The notes beneath the pieces were generated by a model that saw only the letters and a list, made by a program, of their open reading frames with translations, was not told the DNA's origin and made no database searches. Of a stretch of 64,000 nucleotides of DNA, positions 36,469 to 48,830 are shown piece by piece. The position numbers and the translations under genes are program-made. Origin of the DNA: Galeruca laticollis. Taxonomy: Eukaryota > Arthropoda > Insecta > Coleoptera > Chrysomelidae. How positions within the stretch are numbered: position 1 is the stretch's first letter; each line of letters begins with the position of its first letter. The DNA is taken from contig OY998175.1 of NCBI GenBank assembly GCA_963921935.1, positions 171,651,262-171,715,261 of the forward strand. Reading direction: 5' to 3'.

Positions 36469-36803
36469 GCAAAATATGTAGAATATAAAACAACTGTAAG
36501 TCTGAGTTTAATGTACCTGTGTAGTTAATACCAATTTGTTGATTTTTTTTGTTACTTTAGAGTTAGAAAAAAGTTTTATATCTCGTTAATTTAATTTAGT
36601 TTTTGAAATATACTTGTGTAGGTATATTTGTTCGTTCTGTTTTGTATGTTTCATAATAAAAACTGTTAAAAAAATTGTTAAAAACTTTTATTTCAAAAAC
36701 AAACAAATTTTTGGACACCCTCTGTATGCTCAAAACGAGGCTCAAAATTTAAATATGTATTTAACAAAGATTCTTACAGGCCTATCACTTTAATTATTCA
36801 AAC

Positions 36804-37978
36804 TTATTGTAGAGTATTTACAATCATGTTTCTTTTTTGTACAGCATCTGGATTTGCAATATTTGCATGTTCTGCAGCATCTTGGATATCATATAAATTT
36901 ACATTATTTTCATTTGCCTCTAAATTATTATCACCTTCTATGTAAAGGAAGTTATCATTCAGTGCCAAGTTATGAAGAACACAACATGCCCTAATAAAAT
37001 GAACTATTGTACGTATATCCCTTAACTTAAGGTGATATAGTTGGCGCCATTTTTGCTTTAAGAGGCCGTTACAATGTTCAATACAAATCCTATTGGATGA
37101 GTGTTGAAAATTATAGTTAATTTGATTTCTAGTTAACATTCCCCTGTCTGGAAAGGGAGTCATAAGATTGTACATTAAAGGATAAGCGCTGTCTCCTAAA
37201 ATATGGAATTCATTACACTTCTCTTGGAGTGAATGAAATAGGTCTGATGTCCTGAAAACACGTGCATCATGCACCGAACCTGGATATCCAACAAATAAAT
37301 TTGTTATTTTTAATTGATGGTCACAGACAAGTTGTGCCTAAAACAATAAAAACTTAATATGCACTTTATAAATTAAATATTAATTAATGTTAATATGCTT
37401 ACCTGTATTGAATAATACCCTTTCCTATTTATATAAGAGTCCAGGTCCTCCAAAGGCTTGTCAATTTTTATGTGGGTTCCATCTACGGCTCCTATAATTC
37501 CTGGATAACCATTTTTTTCGCGAAAATGTCTTTCGATTTCAGCTTGCCTTTCATTGTTAGGCCATATTATTACTTCAGGCGCCAGATTACTTAGGAAATA
37601 TGTCATTCGTTTAGTTACTTTATGTAAGGAACTAATGCATATATTAAATCTATCTGCCACATCACGGAAACTGGCACTTTGATGCCCCGCAAACCACAGA
37701 AAAATCTGTGTTTGCTTTAATGGGGTAAGTTTTTCATGTGGTCCCAATTGCCACTTATAATATTCACTATTCTCAAAACGAACAGCGATGTCTGCAGCAA
37801 CATCTTTACTTACTCGAAAGTGTTCTATGTGTTCTTTATCATTAAACTGCGGTACAATCTGTTCAAAAAAACTTTGATTTTTAGGCCGAATTCTTTCTTC
37901 TAACATAATTTCTAGATCTGAATCTGTTTCCGACATTTGGGAAAACTCTGATCCATCGGATGAAGAAAAATCAGACAT
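36804..37978 (-). CDS. Harbinger DDE transposase
   Basis: Exon 1 37978-37403 and exon 2 37337-36804 flank a 65-bp GT-AG intron; 369 residues, uninterrupted. The helix-turn-helix-like region (SASFRDVADRFNICISSLHK) precedes the catalytic triad: Asp166 in GAVDGTH, Asp241 in ILGDSAYP and Glu279 in ICIEHCNG, in the order and spacing of the DDE_Tnp_4/HARBI1 family. The length is normal for the family. It catalyses excision and insertion of the element together with the Myb-like partner. With intact termini and partner, the copy looks potentially active or very recently so. Confidence 0.92.
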
Positions 37979-38472
37979 TTTTTACTACAAAAAAAAATTA
38001 AAATGCAATAAATAACACTATTTAATATTCACATTATGAATGAATTAATTACCTATTTAACTTCACAAATCAGAATAATTATTTTAACCACTTTTAACTA
38101 CAAACACAAAGCAAAACCGCAAAACGTCAACACAAATAGCACAAAATATAAATTAATTGTCAAAATTCAAAATAATGCGAATTGCGCATGCTCCAAACTC
38201 TTTACTTGTAAATAATCCTCAAACTCTTCTTGCTGCTAGCAAACTGTCAGGAACTGATGTGTGAACAACCGACTCTTAGTTTGATAACAGCTGGAAAGTG
38301 ATGTGTGAACGCAAAAAAGGTATTACACAGAATCCAAACATCAGAAACTGATGTGAAAACAAACCTAATATTAACATCAAAGCACTGAATATTCGTTATT
38401 TCATGTTTTTGATCATTCTTATCTTTTTTTAATATTATGGATATTATATTTGATTCTTATTTCATTTTAATA

Positions 38473-39877
38473 ATGGTATATACACGTGTTGTGTACCTAA
38501 TTGTAATTTTAAGAATACTGAAAAGCCAATGCATGCTTTTTCTAAAGATCTTGAGGTAAGTTAAATTGCAAACTTATAATCTTTTATTTATAAAGACCTA
38601 AAAACGCAGGGCTAATGAAGCATTGCATATTTATAACATTGGTCCATGTAACGTTTCGCATTAAAACATAATATTCTCATGTATATAAAAAATATATTCC
38701 CATAGCTTTCACATTATAAATTTGTTTTTCACATTGTTCACAATAGAAATAGTTTTGAATAAGGTGTTTTGCATTATTTTACTTCATATGTGCCGATATG
38801 AATTTCCTTATAATTAACAATTTCTTTTTTGTTAGCTTTTCCGTATGTAGATGAATAACATCAACCATGAATATTTACTTACCCAGGATAAAGATAAAGT
38901 CATTCGGAACTATAGAGTTTGTGATGTCCACTTTTCTGAGGATTGGAAATTCCAAGCCAAAAATAACAGAACAAATTTAAAACGAGATGCAGTACCTACT
39001 TTATACTTGGGACAAACTGGTAAATACTGTAGTTGATTGATTATTAAATAAAGTAAAATTCCTAATTACCAGTGGATGAATACTGGATATATACTAGATA
39101 TACTAGAATTCCTGAAATAATTGAGGTTATTTTAATAATTTAGTGTGTTTTGTGAAGGTGAATGGTTTTTGATAAAGAATAAAAATAAACGTACTATTTT
39201 TGATAGCCACTTCATTTTATTATTGTTGTTTTAGAAAATGGCAACCAACAACCAGATTTCAGTCAAGGTTCTAATGAAAAATCGTTGGAAAGTTTGGGTA
39301 ATATATTAGTATAATTTGTACTTTCATGTATTCTTACACTTCATTACAAAATAAGAAGATTTAAACATTAAGTTCAAAAAATAATAGTGCAGGATTGTGT
39401 CAAAGTAATAATAAATTGTTCTTTTTCTGGCCTAATAAAACTAGCATATATTTTAAAATTTATTTATGCAATGATTTTATAGTATACACAAGAAACACAC
39501 CTACAGGTTTAAAAGTACAAAAATCAAAGTGATAAGAACATTAAAAATTATTAGCAAACTAAATTACATTATTTTAATGATAATTTTATATTGTGGTATT
39601 ATGAAGGTACACGTCGTAGGGGTTTGTACCTTAGTTTAATTATATTGTTTTTATTTATTTATAGTTAAAACAAGGGAGGACATTCTGAGAAGATGTAAAC
39701 GTTACAAAAAAGTAACACTATACAAGACCATCCCTAGATGTACTATTGCACGGAAAAATCTCATGCAAGCTGATCAACACATCAAAACATTTTCTGAATA
39801 TATACACACACAAAATTTGACTAATCAAGAGTATTTAACAAATATTATGGAGTTTACTAACTCTGAAACATTTATAG
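38473..39877 (+). pseudogene. THAP-domain gene, four exons, damaged
   Basis: Exon 38473-38555 reads CCVPNCNFKNTEKPMHAFSK after a one-base shift relative to the ATG; exon 38836-39019 continues RVCDVHF and AVPTLYLG, completing the C2CH zinc ligands of a THAP domain; exons 39235-39297 and 39665-39877 follow, all with GT-AG borders. A TAG at 38848-38850 interrupts the domain. THAP domains bind DNA and occur in P-element transposases and cellular regulators. It starts about 100 bp beyond the Harbinger element and is unrelated in sequence to the THAP fossils at 47 and 58 kb. No transposase part is seen. Confidence 0.65.
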
Positions 39878-39949
39878 GTACGTCAATATCTATGTCCACT
39901 AACTTAGGTGACAAAAACTCCATTTACTGGATGATATATAATAAATAAT

Positions 39950-40850
39950 CTTTAATTTATCCTGAATCCTAATACAACGTGATAGTAACAAAATGGAATA
40001 AAATTGGCAAACTTTAACAGTAGTTACAGATTAGTAGACATGTATTCATTAAAATCTTTTGTTTGCTTTATCTTTGGTAATTTATTGTACATTTTAATCA
40101 TTGAATAGAAACAATTTTTTATGTTGCCAACCTGTGTTAATTGATTTAGAAATAGTAAGCTCTTTTGAATCCATATTTATTGTGTCATAGGTAAGTAAAT
40201 GTAAGAGTATGTTCTACCCATTGTTGTGTGGCTAGTCAGGGAAATACATAAAAAAGTTGTCATTATTGTTGCTTTAGAGCCTTCAAAAATCTCGTTTTTG
40301 ATGTAGTGATCTGGAAACTAATCTAAGTCAGATCACTGGCAAATTAAAGAACCTCTTTGATTTATTTCAAAGGAATTTGTTCGTGAAGCCACATGACGAA
40401 TTAAAAAAACTCTTTCAACAAACTTTGAAATAAGTGTTTGTGCCGTCACTTAGTGAATTAAACAACCATTTCAATAACTTTTAGAATAAGTGTGATACCA
40501 CAAAATGTAGGCCTGTCTTTGATGGGGAACCTTAATGAGGCCTGGAGTCTTAAACTTACGTCTCCTGGGTGAGCCATAGAAAAAGATGAATTTTTTTAAA
40601 TAATAAATATCTGGAAGTAATATTAGAACTGTTTTGTGTATATTTGTATTTAAATGTAATGGTTATATTCTGAATTATAATTTTAAGTTATAAATTATGT
40701 AAAATGTACAAGTAAATTTTTCTGAAAATAGTATGTATCGCTTTGTTTCTAGTTTATAATGAAGTTAATTCCCAGTACAAAAATACGGTGGAAACTGTGC
40801 ATATAATTACTAGTAGTAATGTTCTCAATATGCAATATAGCTAGTTGATT
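39950..40850. other. No gene recognised
   Basis: AT-rich; weak repeated CTTTGA/TCAAAG and TTCAA motifs between 40290 and 40500 only. Confidence 0.4.
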
Positions 40851-40852
40851 TG

Positions 40853-40947
40853 TATAGTATTTTTCACGATCTAAGAAAATCTGTTATATTGCCTCTCATA
40901 TAATAACTGGAGGCTAGTCACTTTCTTAGATCGTGGAAAATACTATA
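40853..40947. repeat. 26-bp inverted repeat with 43-bp loop
   Basis: 40853-40878 (TATAGTATTTTTCACGATCT...) pairs with 40922-40947 with a single mismatch. No flanking duplication; could form a hairpin in RNA. Confidence 0.85.
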
Positions 40948-41084
40948 CTGGTACAACAAAATTGAAAGATACCGACAATTTGAAATTTTAAAAATTCCCG
41001 CCATTTAAAAATTTCAAATATTCCCGCCAGAGATCTGACAGTATCTATGTCACTCACAGAACAAAAAGTTCTGTTATGTCGCTG

Positions 41085-41459
41085 CTATGTCAGTGCCTTT
41101 GTGTTGTTAGTCGTAACTAAAGTGGGCGATACAGATATAAAAAGCTTTAAATTTTCTGCTATGCCTAATGCTTCTTGACTTGTAGGTTTAGCCAGAGCGC
41201 TAGTAGCCTTAGCTTTTTTCTTTTTTGTAGAAGTAAACCTTAGTTGAGGCTGTATTACCCTTTTTGTTTGTAAATTGTTTGTTGGATGATAGTCAATTAG
41301 TGTAACAGAATTTTGGCATTTCACTAAATTGTTTGCAATATTCAAATAATGGTGAACTTGATTTAACATGGAATCATCAAGAGTATCATAATCAGAGACA
41401 CTTAAATGGGCCAATAGCGATTTTATTTTATCTACCTGCTTATACTTAGCGTTTGAAGG
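41085..41459 (-). pseudogene. Possible read-through C-terminus of the MULE transposase
   Basis: The same frame continues after the TAA at 41460-41462 for another 124 codons (VSDYDTLDDSMLNQVHHYL, RFTSTKKKKAKATS, basic) without interruption. Either TAA is a nonsense mutation or the extension is a relic. Confidence 0.45.
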
Positions 41460-43820
41460 TTAATTGCTTTGTTGAGAAAGAACTTTTAAAAATGCATTTA
41501 AATTATTTAATTCTGGAATTGGACTACAATCTACTGAATAATCTTGGAAGATGTTTGAGTTGGAAAGGATAATATGAATGTGTTTACATATTGTCTCCTT
41601 CTTTTTAAAAAAATCACATGTACACGTAAACATGTGAATACATATTTGGCAAATGGTACACATTTGTTTACAACAAATCGTGTTCAGTCTTTTATATACT
41701 TCATAATATGTTTTAGTTTCATTTTTTATTATTTTCCAGTAATTATCAAATTTGTTAACAACATAATCCATACTTTGCTTGACTGCTTGTCTATGATAAT
41801 GTGATAACATTGTTGTTTGTCTTGTGTGTTCTCCTTTAGTCAACCTTATTACCCGTTCAATGCTTTTATCCCTCACATATTGTAGTACTGCATTTAGTCC
41901 TTTATCTAAACGCTTCACTGTTTTCCTTTCAAGATAGAAATATTTAATAATCTTATGCATTGATTCAAGGTGCATATTGGTATTAATTACAGATATATCT
42001 CTGTAACAGTATGCCCATTTCAAAAAATTATTAAAGTAATTTTTTTTAAAATACTCTCCAAATCTCTCAGTATCTTTATCCATACACATATGGTGCACAA
42101 CATTTTGTAAAATAGGATAAAAATCCTCTAGAGATACACTTTGTTGTAGCGTTTTCAAAATTTTATAAGTAGATTCACGTTTCTCCTTCTTAATTATTTT
42201 AGACAAGTTACTTTGCCATGCCCTATCTACATGCCATGAGCAGAATAAATGATTAGCCTCGGGACCCATAACCATACACCAAGCACTAAAAAAGGTTTCA
42301 TCCATATCTGACATAAATGTCTTACATGGAACAACTCCTAAAAGCAAATAGAAAATAACATAAGCTGATAATTTTTTTGTGGACAAAAGGAGACAAAACC
42401 TTGTGCCACAGTAACACTTACCAACTGTGTCTTTTATTACTGAGAAAAATGTTTTCTGTACAATTGTGTCTTTCCTGTTGGCGAACATTTCTGCAGTTGG
42501 AAAACCATGACCAAACTCATCTATTACCATTAGGGTGGTTAATTGGAAATCATAAGAATTGAGGCCATGTGTGCTGTCAATAGTTATTATAGTGGAAAAA
42601 TCTTTGAGCATCTGTCGTTGAAATTGATTCATAATGATAAGGCAAAAATCATGATTTTCCAAAATATCATGACTCTCCCCTTGTGGTTTGTAGAACAGCA
42701 CTGGGTTTGTTTCTTGATCCCTAACTTCTCTAACCCACAATTCAATAGAAAAGGCATCATTTGGGTTCCTTTTACCATCTTTAACTTCAACACCATATGC
42801 AGTTTTGATATTCTGAATATCTTTTAATGTTACAAGGTCAATTCTTTTGATATCTGAAGTAATATTGTCCCTGTGCGTTTCCAGTATCCTACAAATATAA
42901 ATAAGATTATTATATTTATTAATAATAAGTCTTAAATTAATTTACCTTCGGGATGTAACACCATTTATAAGTTTTGAGGCAATACTAAATTTATCCGTTT
43001 CAGGAATTCTAATATGTTGCAAATCTAGTGTATGCCCATAATGCTTTTGTTGCCATTTAACAATAATATTTTGGTTTTCTTTCTTTACTATTATATTACT
43101 AGTGCAAATATGATTTAATTTGCAGCTGCCCTGGCTTTTAAGCAGCCTACTCCTTTCACTGTTAGGTTTTAAGGTGCCACCTAAAAAAAACTAAATAATA
43201 GTTACATAAGTCCTTAAATATATAAGAAACTCTGAACAGATGACAATAATAAATTCCATACAAATACACTTACCTGTTCTACTTCTATTGCAGCGATAAT
43301 AAAATATTTCGGAGGTCCTATTAGTTCTCTTATTGTGTAACACATAACAACTTTTATTCGTTTTCTCCATTTCTGCTTTCCATTGGATAAATTCTAAAAC
43401 AATATATCTTACATTGGTCTGGAGCATACCATACATAAAAAAATGAATGTACCAAAAGAAACACCCTATTATTATTTATATTAGATATTTAGTGGTGGTT
43501 ACACAGATTTTGGAACAGTATACATACCTTGCCAATTTTGTAGGGATATTTGCTCAACGTTAAAATGTAACATTTCATGTTCTGTACTTAAATGTTTTAT
43601 TAACAATGCATTTGATTGAAAATCCTTATTACAGTCTTGCTCCAAACAACGATGATTAAATTTGATAGGGACACTGTTTTTTTTTATTTCCCTTTTCCGG
43701 CTTTTTTTTGTGAAAGTCATCCTTAATTATTGTTAAATCATGAACCTCTTTAAGATGTCTTTTGCAAGACGATTTATTGGCAAAAGTTTTTTTACATAAG
43801 CCACAAGATGTCCCAGACAT
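41460..43820 (-). CDS. MULE (Mutator-like) transposase gene with zinc fingers
   Basis: Exons by eye: 43820-43528, 43393-43274, 43180-42946, 42888-42422, 42337-41460, all GT-AG. Order: C2H2 finger CGLCKKTFANKSSCKRH (exon 1), a second finger CLEQDCNKDF-H-H, a FLYWCH/WRKY-like Cys-His region (CYVLHNK, YYRCNRS, CKLNHIC), the DDE core ITIDSTHG, FMSDMDETF and the CSWHVDRAW motif, Glu in NMHLESMHK, and a SWIM finger CTC-x(n)-CKH. MULE transposases cut and paste elements with 9-bp duplications. Exon 1 needs a one-base shift in an A-run near 43695 to join both fingers, so it is damaged or misassembled there. No terminal repeats were identified. It is not the parent of the MULE at 44781: their proteins differ. 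Confidence 0.8.
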
Positions 43821-43829
43821 TATTTCAAC

Positions 43830-44720
43830 AGATCATATAACTACTATTAAAAAAAGATTATTTCAATTAGCAAACAACTACAACAGCCCAAATAAAATAT
43901 TTTGATTTATTTATTTATTGAGAACCGCACATGTACACAACATAGAGAAATTAATATTTAATCAGGGATTATATATGTATTTAATTTTCTCTATGTATTT
44001 AACTGTCTAGTACACAAATGGATATGAAATGACAATTGACATATGGGATCATAAATTTGACAACGTTGGTTCAACATAAACGATGGTTATTTAGCATCTC
44101 GTACTTGAAGTGAGCTATCTTCTTTTTTTAATATTAGTTATATTATGATCTGTGATCGTATTTGGTATCAGAGACAACACTTGTCTCAGGTAGTAATGGT
44201 GGTATACCTGTTACAGGCCAGTTAGTTATCATAATCCCATTGTAAATATTATAGATTTGGATATTTATTCACTCGAAAATGATAATTAAAAGATGCGATC
44301 AGTTGTTGTAAGCAAGTGTTAATAAAGTTTGTCTCAAAGAAACAATATGATTTCATTAAAAATCAATTTCTACTCCTTCCTATTTTCATTTCTACATTAC
44401 GAAGTTTCACTTCTTCCGGGCGGAGGGACTCCCCCACGCATTATTTCTTTTTTTGTATATGATCCGAGCGGGACTCGAAAATATGATCTCGCCGAGGGTG
44501 CATTTCACTTGACGCTGACAAGACTCGAGATCGCGATTTTCCTGTTCCACTAAGCGCAAACACACTATTATCATGTCACGTGAGCTCAAAGGCTATCCAG
44601 CAAAGGCGCGGTCACTGAAATGAAATAACCCACATAATACGGACGGGTCCGTTTTCTGCATATACCTATAAAATAATATTTTATACATATATGGTTTTCT
44701 GTGGAATAACCTATGTTTAT
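43830..44720. other. No gene recognised
   Basis: Contains an imperfect hairpin CATAGAGAAATTAA...TTCTCTATG (43951-44009) without flanking duplication; otherwise plain sequence. Confidence 0.4.
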
Positions 44721-44780
44721 TCAATTAGGCAATCCAACGACCTGTCAAAATAAATTCAATATGGCGGTGAGTGCGGTGAC

Positions 44781-47092
44781 GCGTATTTCCATACTATACC
44801 CGATCAGTACGCAGCCATAGAAAACTACTCAAGTATACATTGTTTTGCTATTTTTAATTTTGTGACTACAATATATATACAACAGTAATACACAAAAACT
44901 CGTGTATACTTTGTAGTGACTTAGGTAAATAGCTTGTTCCATAATATACCGCACCAGTACCTACTTATGATGCGGACTAATCGTTTATAGAACGGAATAT
45001 GCGCCGTCTCGATGCCAATTCCAGTCTATACACGCACAGTTGCAGATCGCCATTTCGTCTCGATTTGTTTTATTTTTCTACTCTCTATTCTAAACATTGC
45101 ATCATCTTCGTGCTCATCGGTTTTTGTGGCATATTTAATAGATAATTACAAATAAGCGAAATAGGTACATTATAGAAACTAATATTAATGTAAAAAATGA
45201 TTACCAAAGACAGTTTAATACAGTTTTTACAAAGTGAATGTGGTGAAATCAAACAGCAACTTTTTGAATTTCATTCTGAAAAATTTGAATTAATTGTTAA
45301 GTGTAAGTTGGGAGAACATAATGAAGACTATTCTGGATTTTGTAAGACATTCATTGAACATTTTTCTACTTTCTCAAACACAAATTGGATTGTACGTTCA
45401 ACATTTCCAAAGTTACAAAGACTTTCTTTTCGTAAAATATTTAAATGTCAGCACTCTGCTTTCAATAAGAAGTCACAACGAACGTCAGGGCCAGGGCCCA
45501 GCCGAGTACGATCCCGTGGTTGTAATGCGACTATAGACTTTAAGTTTGGCGATGGCTCTCATCTGCAACACACCGAATTGATATATCAAAACGACAAAGT
45601 ATAATGTCAAGATTTTCAAAATTAATGTTTGCAAAAACTGATTCTGAAGCAGAAAAAATATTCGAAGAATTAATTTTAGACGACTACGTGAAATCCTGCA
45701 CTAATTTGGTGCAACACCTGAAAAAAATTTGGGAAATAAAGATGGAGTGGTGCACAGCTTACAGGACAGACATTATGAGCAGAGGACACAATACAAACAA
45801 TTACACAGAAGCTTCAATACGTATTTTTGAAGATGTTATTTTACAGAGATGCAAAGCGTTCAATGTTTGTGCTTTAATTGACTTTTTGTCTGAAATTTTT
45901 GAAAAGTATCAATACAGGCGACTCATGAAATTTGCGCATAGCCGCCAAACAAACAGTTCCGCTTACTTGAAGTTTTGTAACCGATCAAAGGACGTGACCA
46001 AGATTTCACGCATCAACTATACTGAATTTCTGGTAGAGTCTAGTTTAGATAAAAACCGCACATACGTCGTTGATATTTCAACAGCATGTTGCAACTGCGT
46101 TGATGGTCAAGGTGGCATCAGTGTGCTGTTGAATTAAAATATGGATTAATTTTACAGACGTCTCCAAAAATATCTAGCGCAGATAGGGTAACTTGTGCAA
46201 AACTCGCCCCCGATGATCCACTTCCTGATGAATTTTACCAAAGTATGGTGAACGACGATATTATCGTTGAAGAAAACGCTATTCTAATCCAAGATTCCGA
46301 GGCATCTGTAAACTTGGCCATTGACGACATTTGTACAACAACAGAACAGCCACCGAGTAATTTAAAAAGCGAAGTTGATGATCCCGTTTTTACTGCTACT
46401 TACAATGAAGCACTGACCGAAATGAAAGAAAATTTCAACCAATTAAAAACTATTTTAGAAAAACATCCATCTTCGACAAATTTAAAAGCCATTTATATGT
46501 TCAATAATTCGCTTAAAAATGTAACGACAGACCAACAAGCCCAAAATTTTATATTCAATAATTTTAAAAAAGGACTATCCCGCAAGATACGTGTGCAGCC
46601 AACATCGGTATCAAGACGTACCGCCAATAACAAGGGAACGAAGAATAGAATACAAGCAGGTCGACCGTCAGCAGAAGCAACCACAGCAAAAAAAAAGTAG
46701 AAAAAGGAGGCATGATCTTGCATTTAATGTTTCAAAAAATATTAATAATGCCCGTTAATTTTCGTTGTTCTCACTATTTTATTTTATAAAAATATGTTTG
46801 ATAACCTATTCTTATTTATTAAATTAAATCCTACACTAATTAGTTTACACCAATCCTAAAATTTACACTAATTCTACAATTAGGTTTACCTTTAAAATTA
46901 ATTTTTATCAGGTGTAAGCGACTCAGTATAGTTTGGAACCAGGACTTGTCGCGTGCATGTAACAAAGTATACTCGAATAGTACGCAAAATTCGTGAATAT
47001 ATTGTAATCACAGAATTAAAAAAAGCAGAAGAATGTATACTTGAGCAGTTTTCTATGGCTGCGTACTAGTCGAGTATAGAATGGAAATACGC
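44781..47092. mobile_element. Internally deleted MULE with 60-bp TIRs and 9-bp duplication
   Basis: Termini GCGTATTTCCATACTATACC and its inverted partner extend about 60 bp (through GCAGCCATAGAAAACT). TGCGGTGAC is duplicated perfectly at 44772-44780 and 47093-47101, the 9-bp hallmark of Mutator-like elements. It sits inside THAP element copy 1. Confidence 0.92.
45197..46700 (+). pseudogene. MULE transposase lacking its catalytic core
   Basis: Frame 45197-45604 (135 aa) has a Cys/His DNA-binding start (KIFKCQHSAF, SRGCNATI). Frame 45604-46137 resumes after the core: DIMSRGHNTNNYTEASIRIF and YVVDISTACCNCVDGQGG, the C-terminal helices and the first half of a SWIM finger. Then a short deletion shifts to the frame carrying HQCAVELKYG, which runs to 46700 with an acidic then basic tail (KKGLSRKIRVQPTS, RTANNKGTKNR). 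The DDE residues are missing entirely. It is a non-autonomous derivative. Confidence 0.8.
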
Positions 47093-47169
47093 TGCGGTGA
47101 CTGTCAAATAAACAACAAAGTTACTGTAGAGTGTGATTGTTTAACCCACGTTAAATCGATTTTCTTTCT

Positions 47170-47670
47170 GTTTATTGGCTGTAAATTGTGGTTTTTAAAT
47201 ATTGTATTGTTTGTCTTCGATATGTATTATACATATCTTATCTATGGTATTATAGTTGGTTGTGGAAGCCGTTCTAATCGTGATGAAGTTTCCTTTTGTT
47301 CCCGCAGAGACAAAACACAGGTTTCTAACGAAGAAAAACGTTTTGACCAAACTTCACAGGGCTGCATGGATTGCAGCAATAAAGAGAGACGATCAAACCG
47401 AATCAAATTGAAACAACAGAAAGTTTGCTGTAGACACTTTATAACTGGTAGGCTTCTTATCATATATATCTACTCTACTAGCTCCTAGTTTACGTAGTTT
47501 GTACTCAAGTAGGTATTAACTCATTTTAGGCAAACTTGCTGTCCTCGAAGATAAAGAACACTCTGACTTGGTACCATCTCAACATATGGGACATGTGTCT
47601 CAGAAAGTAAAGAAAAGGGCTGCAGATGTTGACCGGAAGAATCGCAGAGATAAAAGGAAGGTAAAAAATA
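47170..47670 (+). pseudogene. THAP-domain fossil, element copy 1
   Basis: VGCGSRSNR is followed, one base out of frame, by FVPAETKHRFLTKKN, HRAAWIAAIKR and, across a further break, CRHFITG; a second exon gives GKLAVLEDKEHSDLVPSQH and a basic end KKRAADVDRKNRRDKRK up to a GT donor at 47660. This is a C2CH THAP domain. Scar f (47232-47246) is inserted next to the first cysteine and adds 23 bp. Confidence 0.75.
47232..47246. other. 15-bp insertion with 8-bp duplication (scar f)
   Basis: Ends CATA/TATG (weak palindrome). GTATTATA is duplicated at 47224-47231 and 47247-47254; element copy 2 has one GTATTATA at 58097-58104, the empty site. Confidence 0.88.
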
Positions 47671-48830
47671 ATTAATTGTAGTCCTTTTTTATGTAAATTG
47701 TCTCAAGAGCTAAATGACAATTGATCGGGATATGTGTAACTGATCGTCCTGGTCAAGGAAAGATACTCCTTGAACATGTTTTGCACACTTTATTATGATA
47801 AAAAGAATGTTAATTTTTAGTAATAGCAATGTTAAGTTATGTATTGATAGTTGCTGAAAATTGTTATAATTAATTACTTTGTCAACAAGTCATGGATATT
47901 GATGAAATGCCTCAACAGTTCCAGGATGATCAAATTGAATTTATGGAGACGGTGGTGTCTATTATGCTTAAGTATTTATGTTTTAGTTTTGAAGCTAAAC
48001 ATTTAGTAAATATTACTTTGCAACTTTTATTATTTCTCAACATTTAATGAATGTTTTATTTTGATTTGTACCTAAATTAGTAATAATTCTTGTCTCTTCA
48101 TAATATGTATAATGTTTATGTACTAAGTGTTATTATAGTAATATATTTTTACATACCTTTGTCAATAAGATCAAAATCTTTGAACAATGAGGCTGAAGTT
48201 CATTGATTTTACTCATGTTAATATTAGAAATATGTATTGTAATGTACACATGTCAAAATGAAATAAAATTTATATTTTGCAGTGTAAAATAATTGTTTTT
48301 CTAAATCATTAAATGTCACACACTTTAGGGACAATAAAAAAACAAAACCCTTATATAACAGTTTATTTTTTCCAAAAACAAAAAAAAACTAGATAATAAA
48401 ACCCCTAGGGTCATTAGAAACAATTTCACAAGCCAACATCGACAAAAAACAGTCATTTATAAACTCATTACATAACTACAAATACATATATAATTCCTTA
48501 CAATCAATGAAAGGCTAACTTAGTTCTACATTTATTTACAAAAAATAAAATACAACAATGATTTAATAGCAGAAGGTTACACATAATATATCTATTAGCT
48601 AAACTATTTGTTTCTCAAACATCTGGATTTTACACTAATAACGATTTAAAATAAGCACTCTTCATCTTAAAATAGGAAAATTGTCCTTCTCAAACACTAC
48701 AAAACACCTTAAAACCCCACAAAATAAACCGTTTTATAACTATAACGGACAACTAAAAAGTTACGTGCTTTGGATTGCCTAATTCAGTGGGCGCGGCATA
48801 TCCGAATTATCTGCAATTAGCCCGGACTTA

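Larger units (their letters stand above)
35334..38366. mobile_element. Harbinger transposon, apparently intact
   Basis: A 3033-bp element with inverted termini AGGTTTGTTTTCACAT (left) and its complement at the right end, flanked by AAT at 35331-35333 and 38367-38369, a 3-bp duplication as expected for PIF/Harbinger. It carries the two genes of the superfamily in convergent orientation: a Myb-like accessory protein and a DDE transposase, both open after removing one short intron each. CTGATGTG-containing motifs repeat about every 48 bp near the right end (38254, 38298, 38348), probable subterminal binding sites. Confidence 0.92.
44725..48782. mobile_element. THAP-bearing TIR element, copy 1 (interrupted by a MULE)
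   Basis: Left terminus TTAGGCAATCCAACGACC and right terminus GGATTGCCTAA are inverted; subterminal ATATGGCGG is also inverted in copy 2. It is paralogous to 52541-59557. The interior holds a THAP fossil (47.2 kb) and a long AT-rich region. The copies lie in tandem, originally separated by about 30 bp. Target duplication is unclear. A P-like origin is suggested by the THAP domain but not proven. Confidence 0.7.

Noticed and set aside
41056..41075. CAGAAC/GTTCTG hairpin as another scar
   Set aside because: Ends look right but the 8-bp flanks differ completely.
43951..44009. CATAGAGAAATTAA...TTCTCTATG as an intact mini-element of the scar l family
   Set aside because: Similar terminal sequence but no target duplication, and the arms differ by an indel.
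44172..44194. CAGAGACAA/TTGTCTC hairpin as another scar
   Set aside because: Imperfect at the right end and no flanking duplication.
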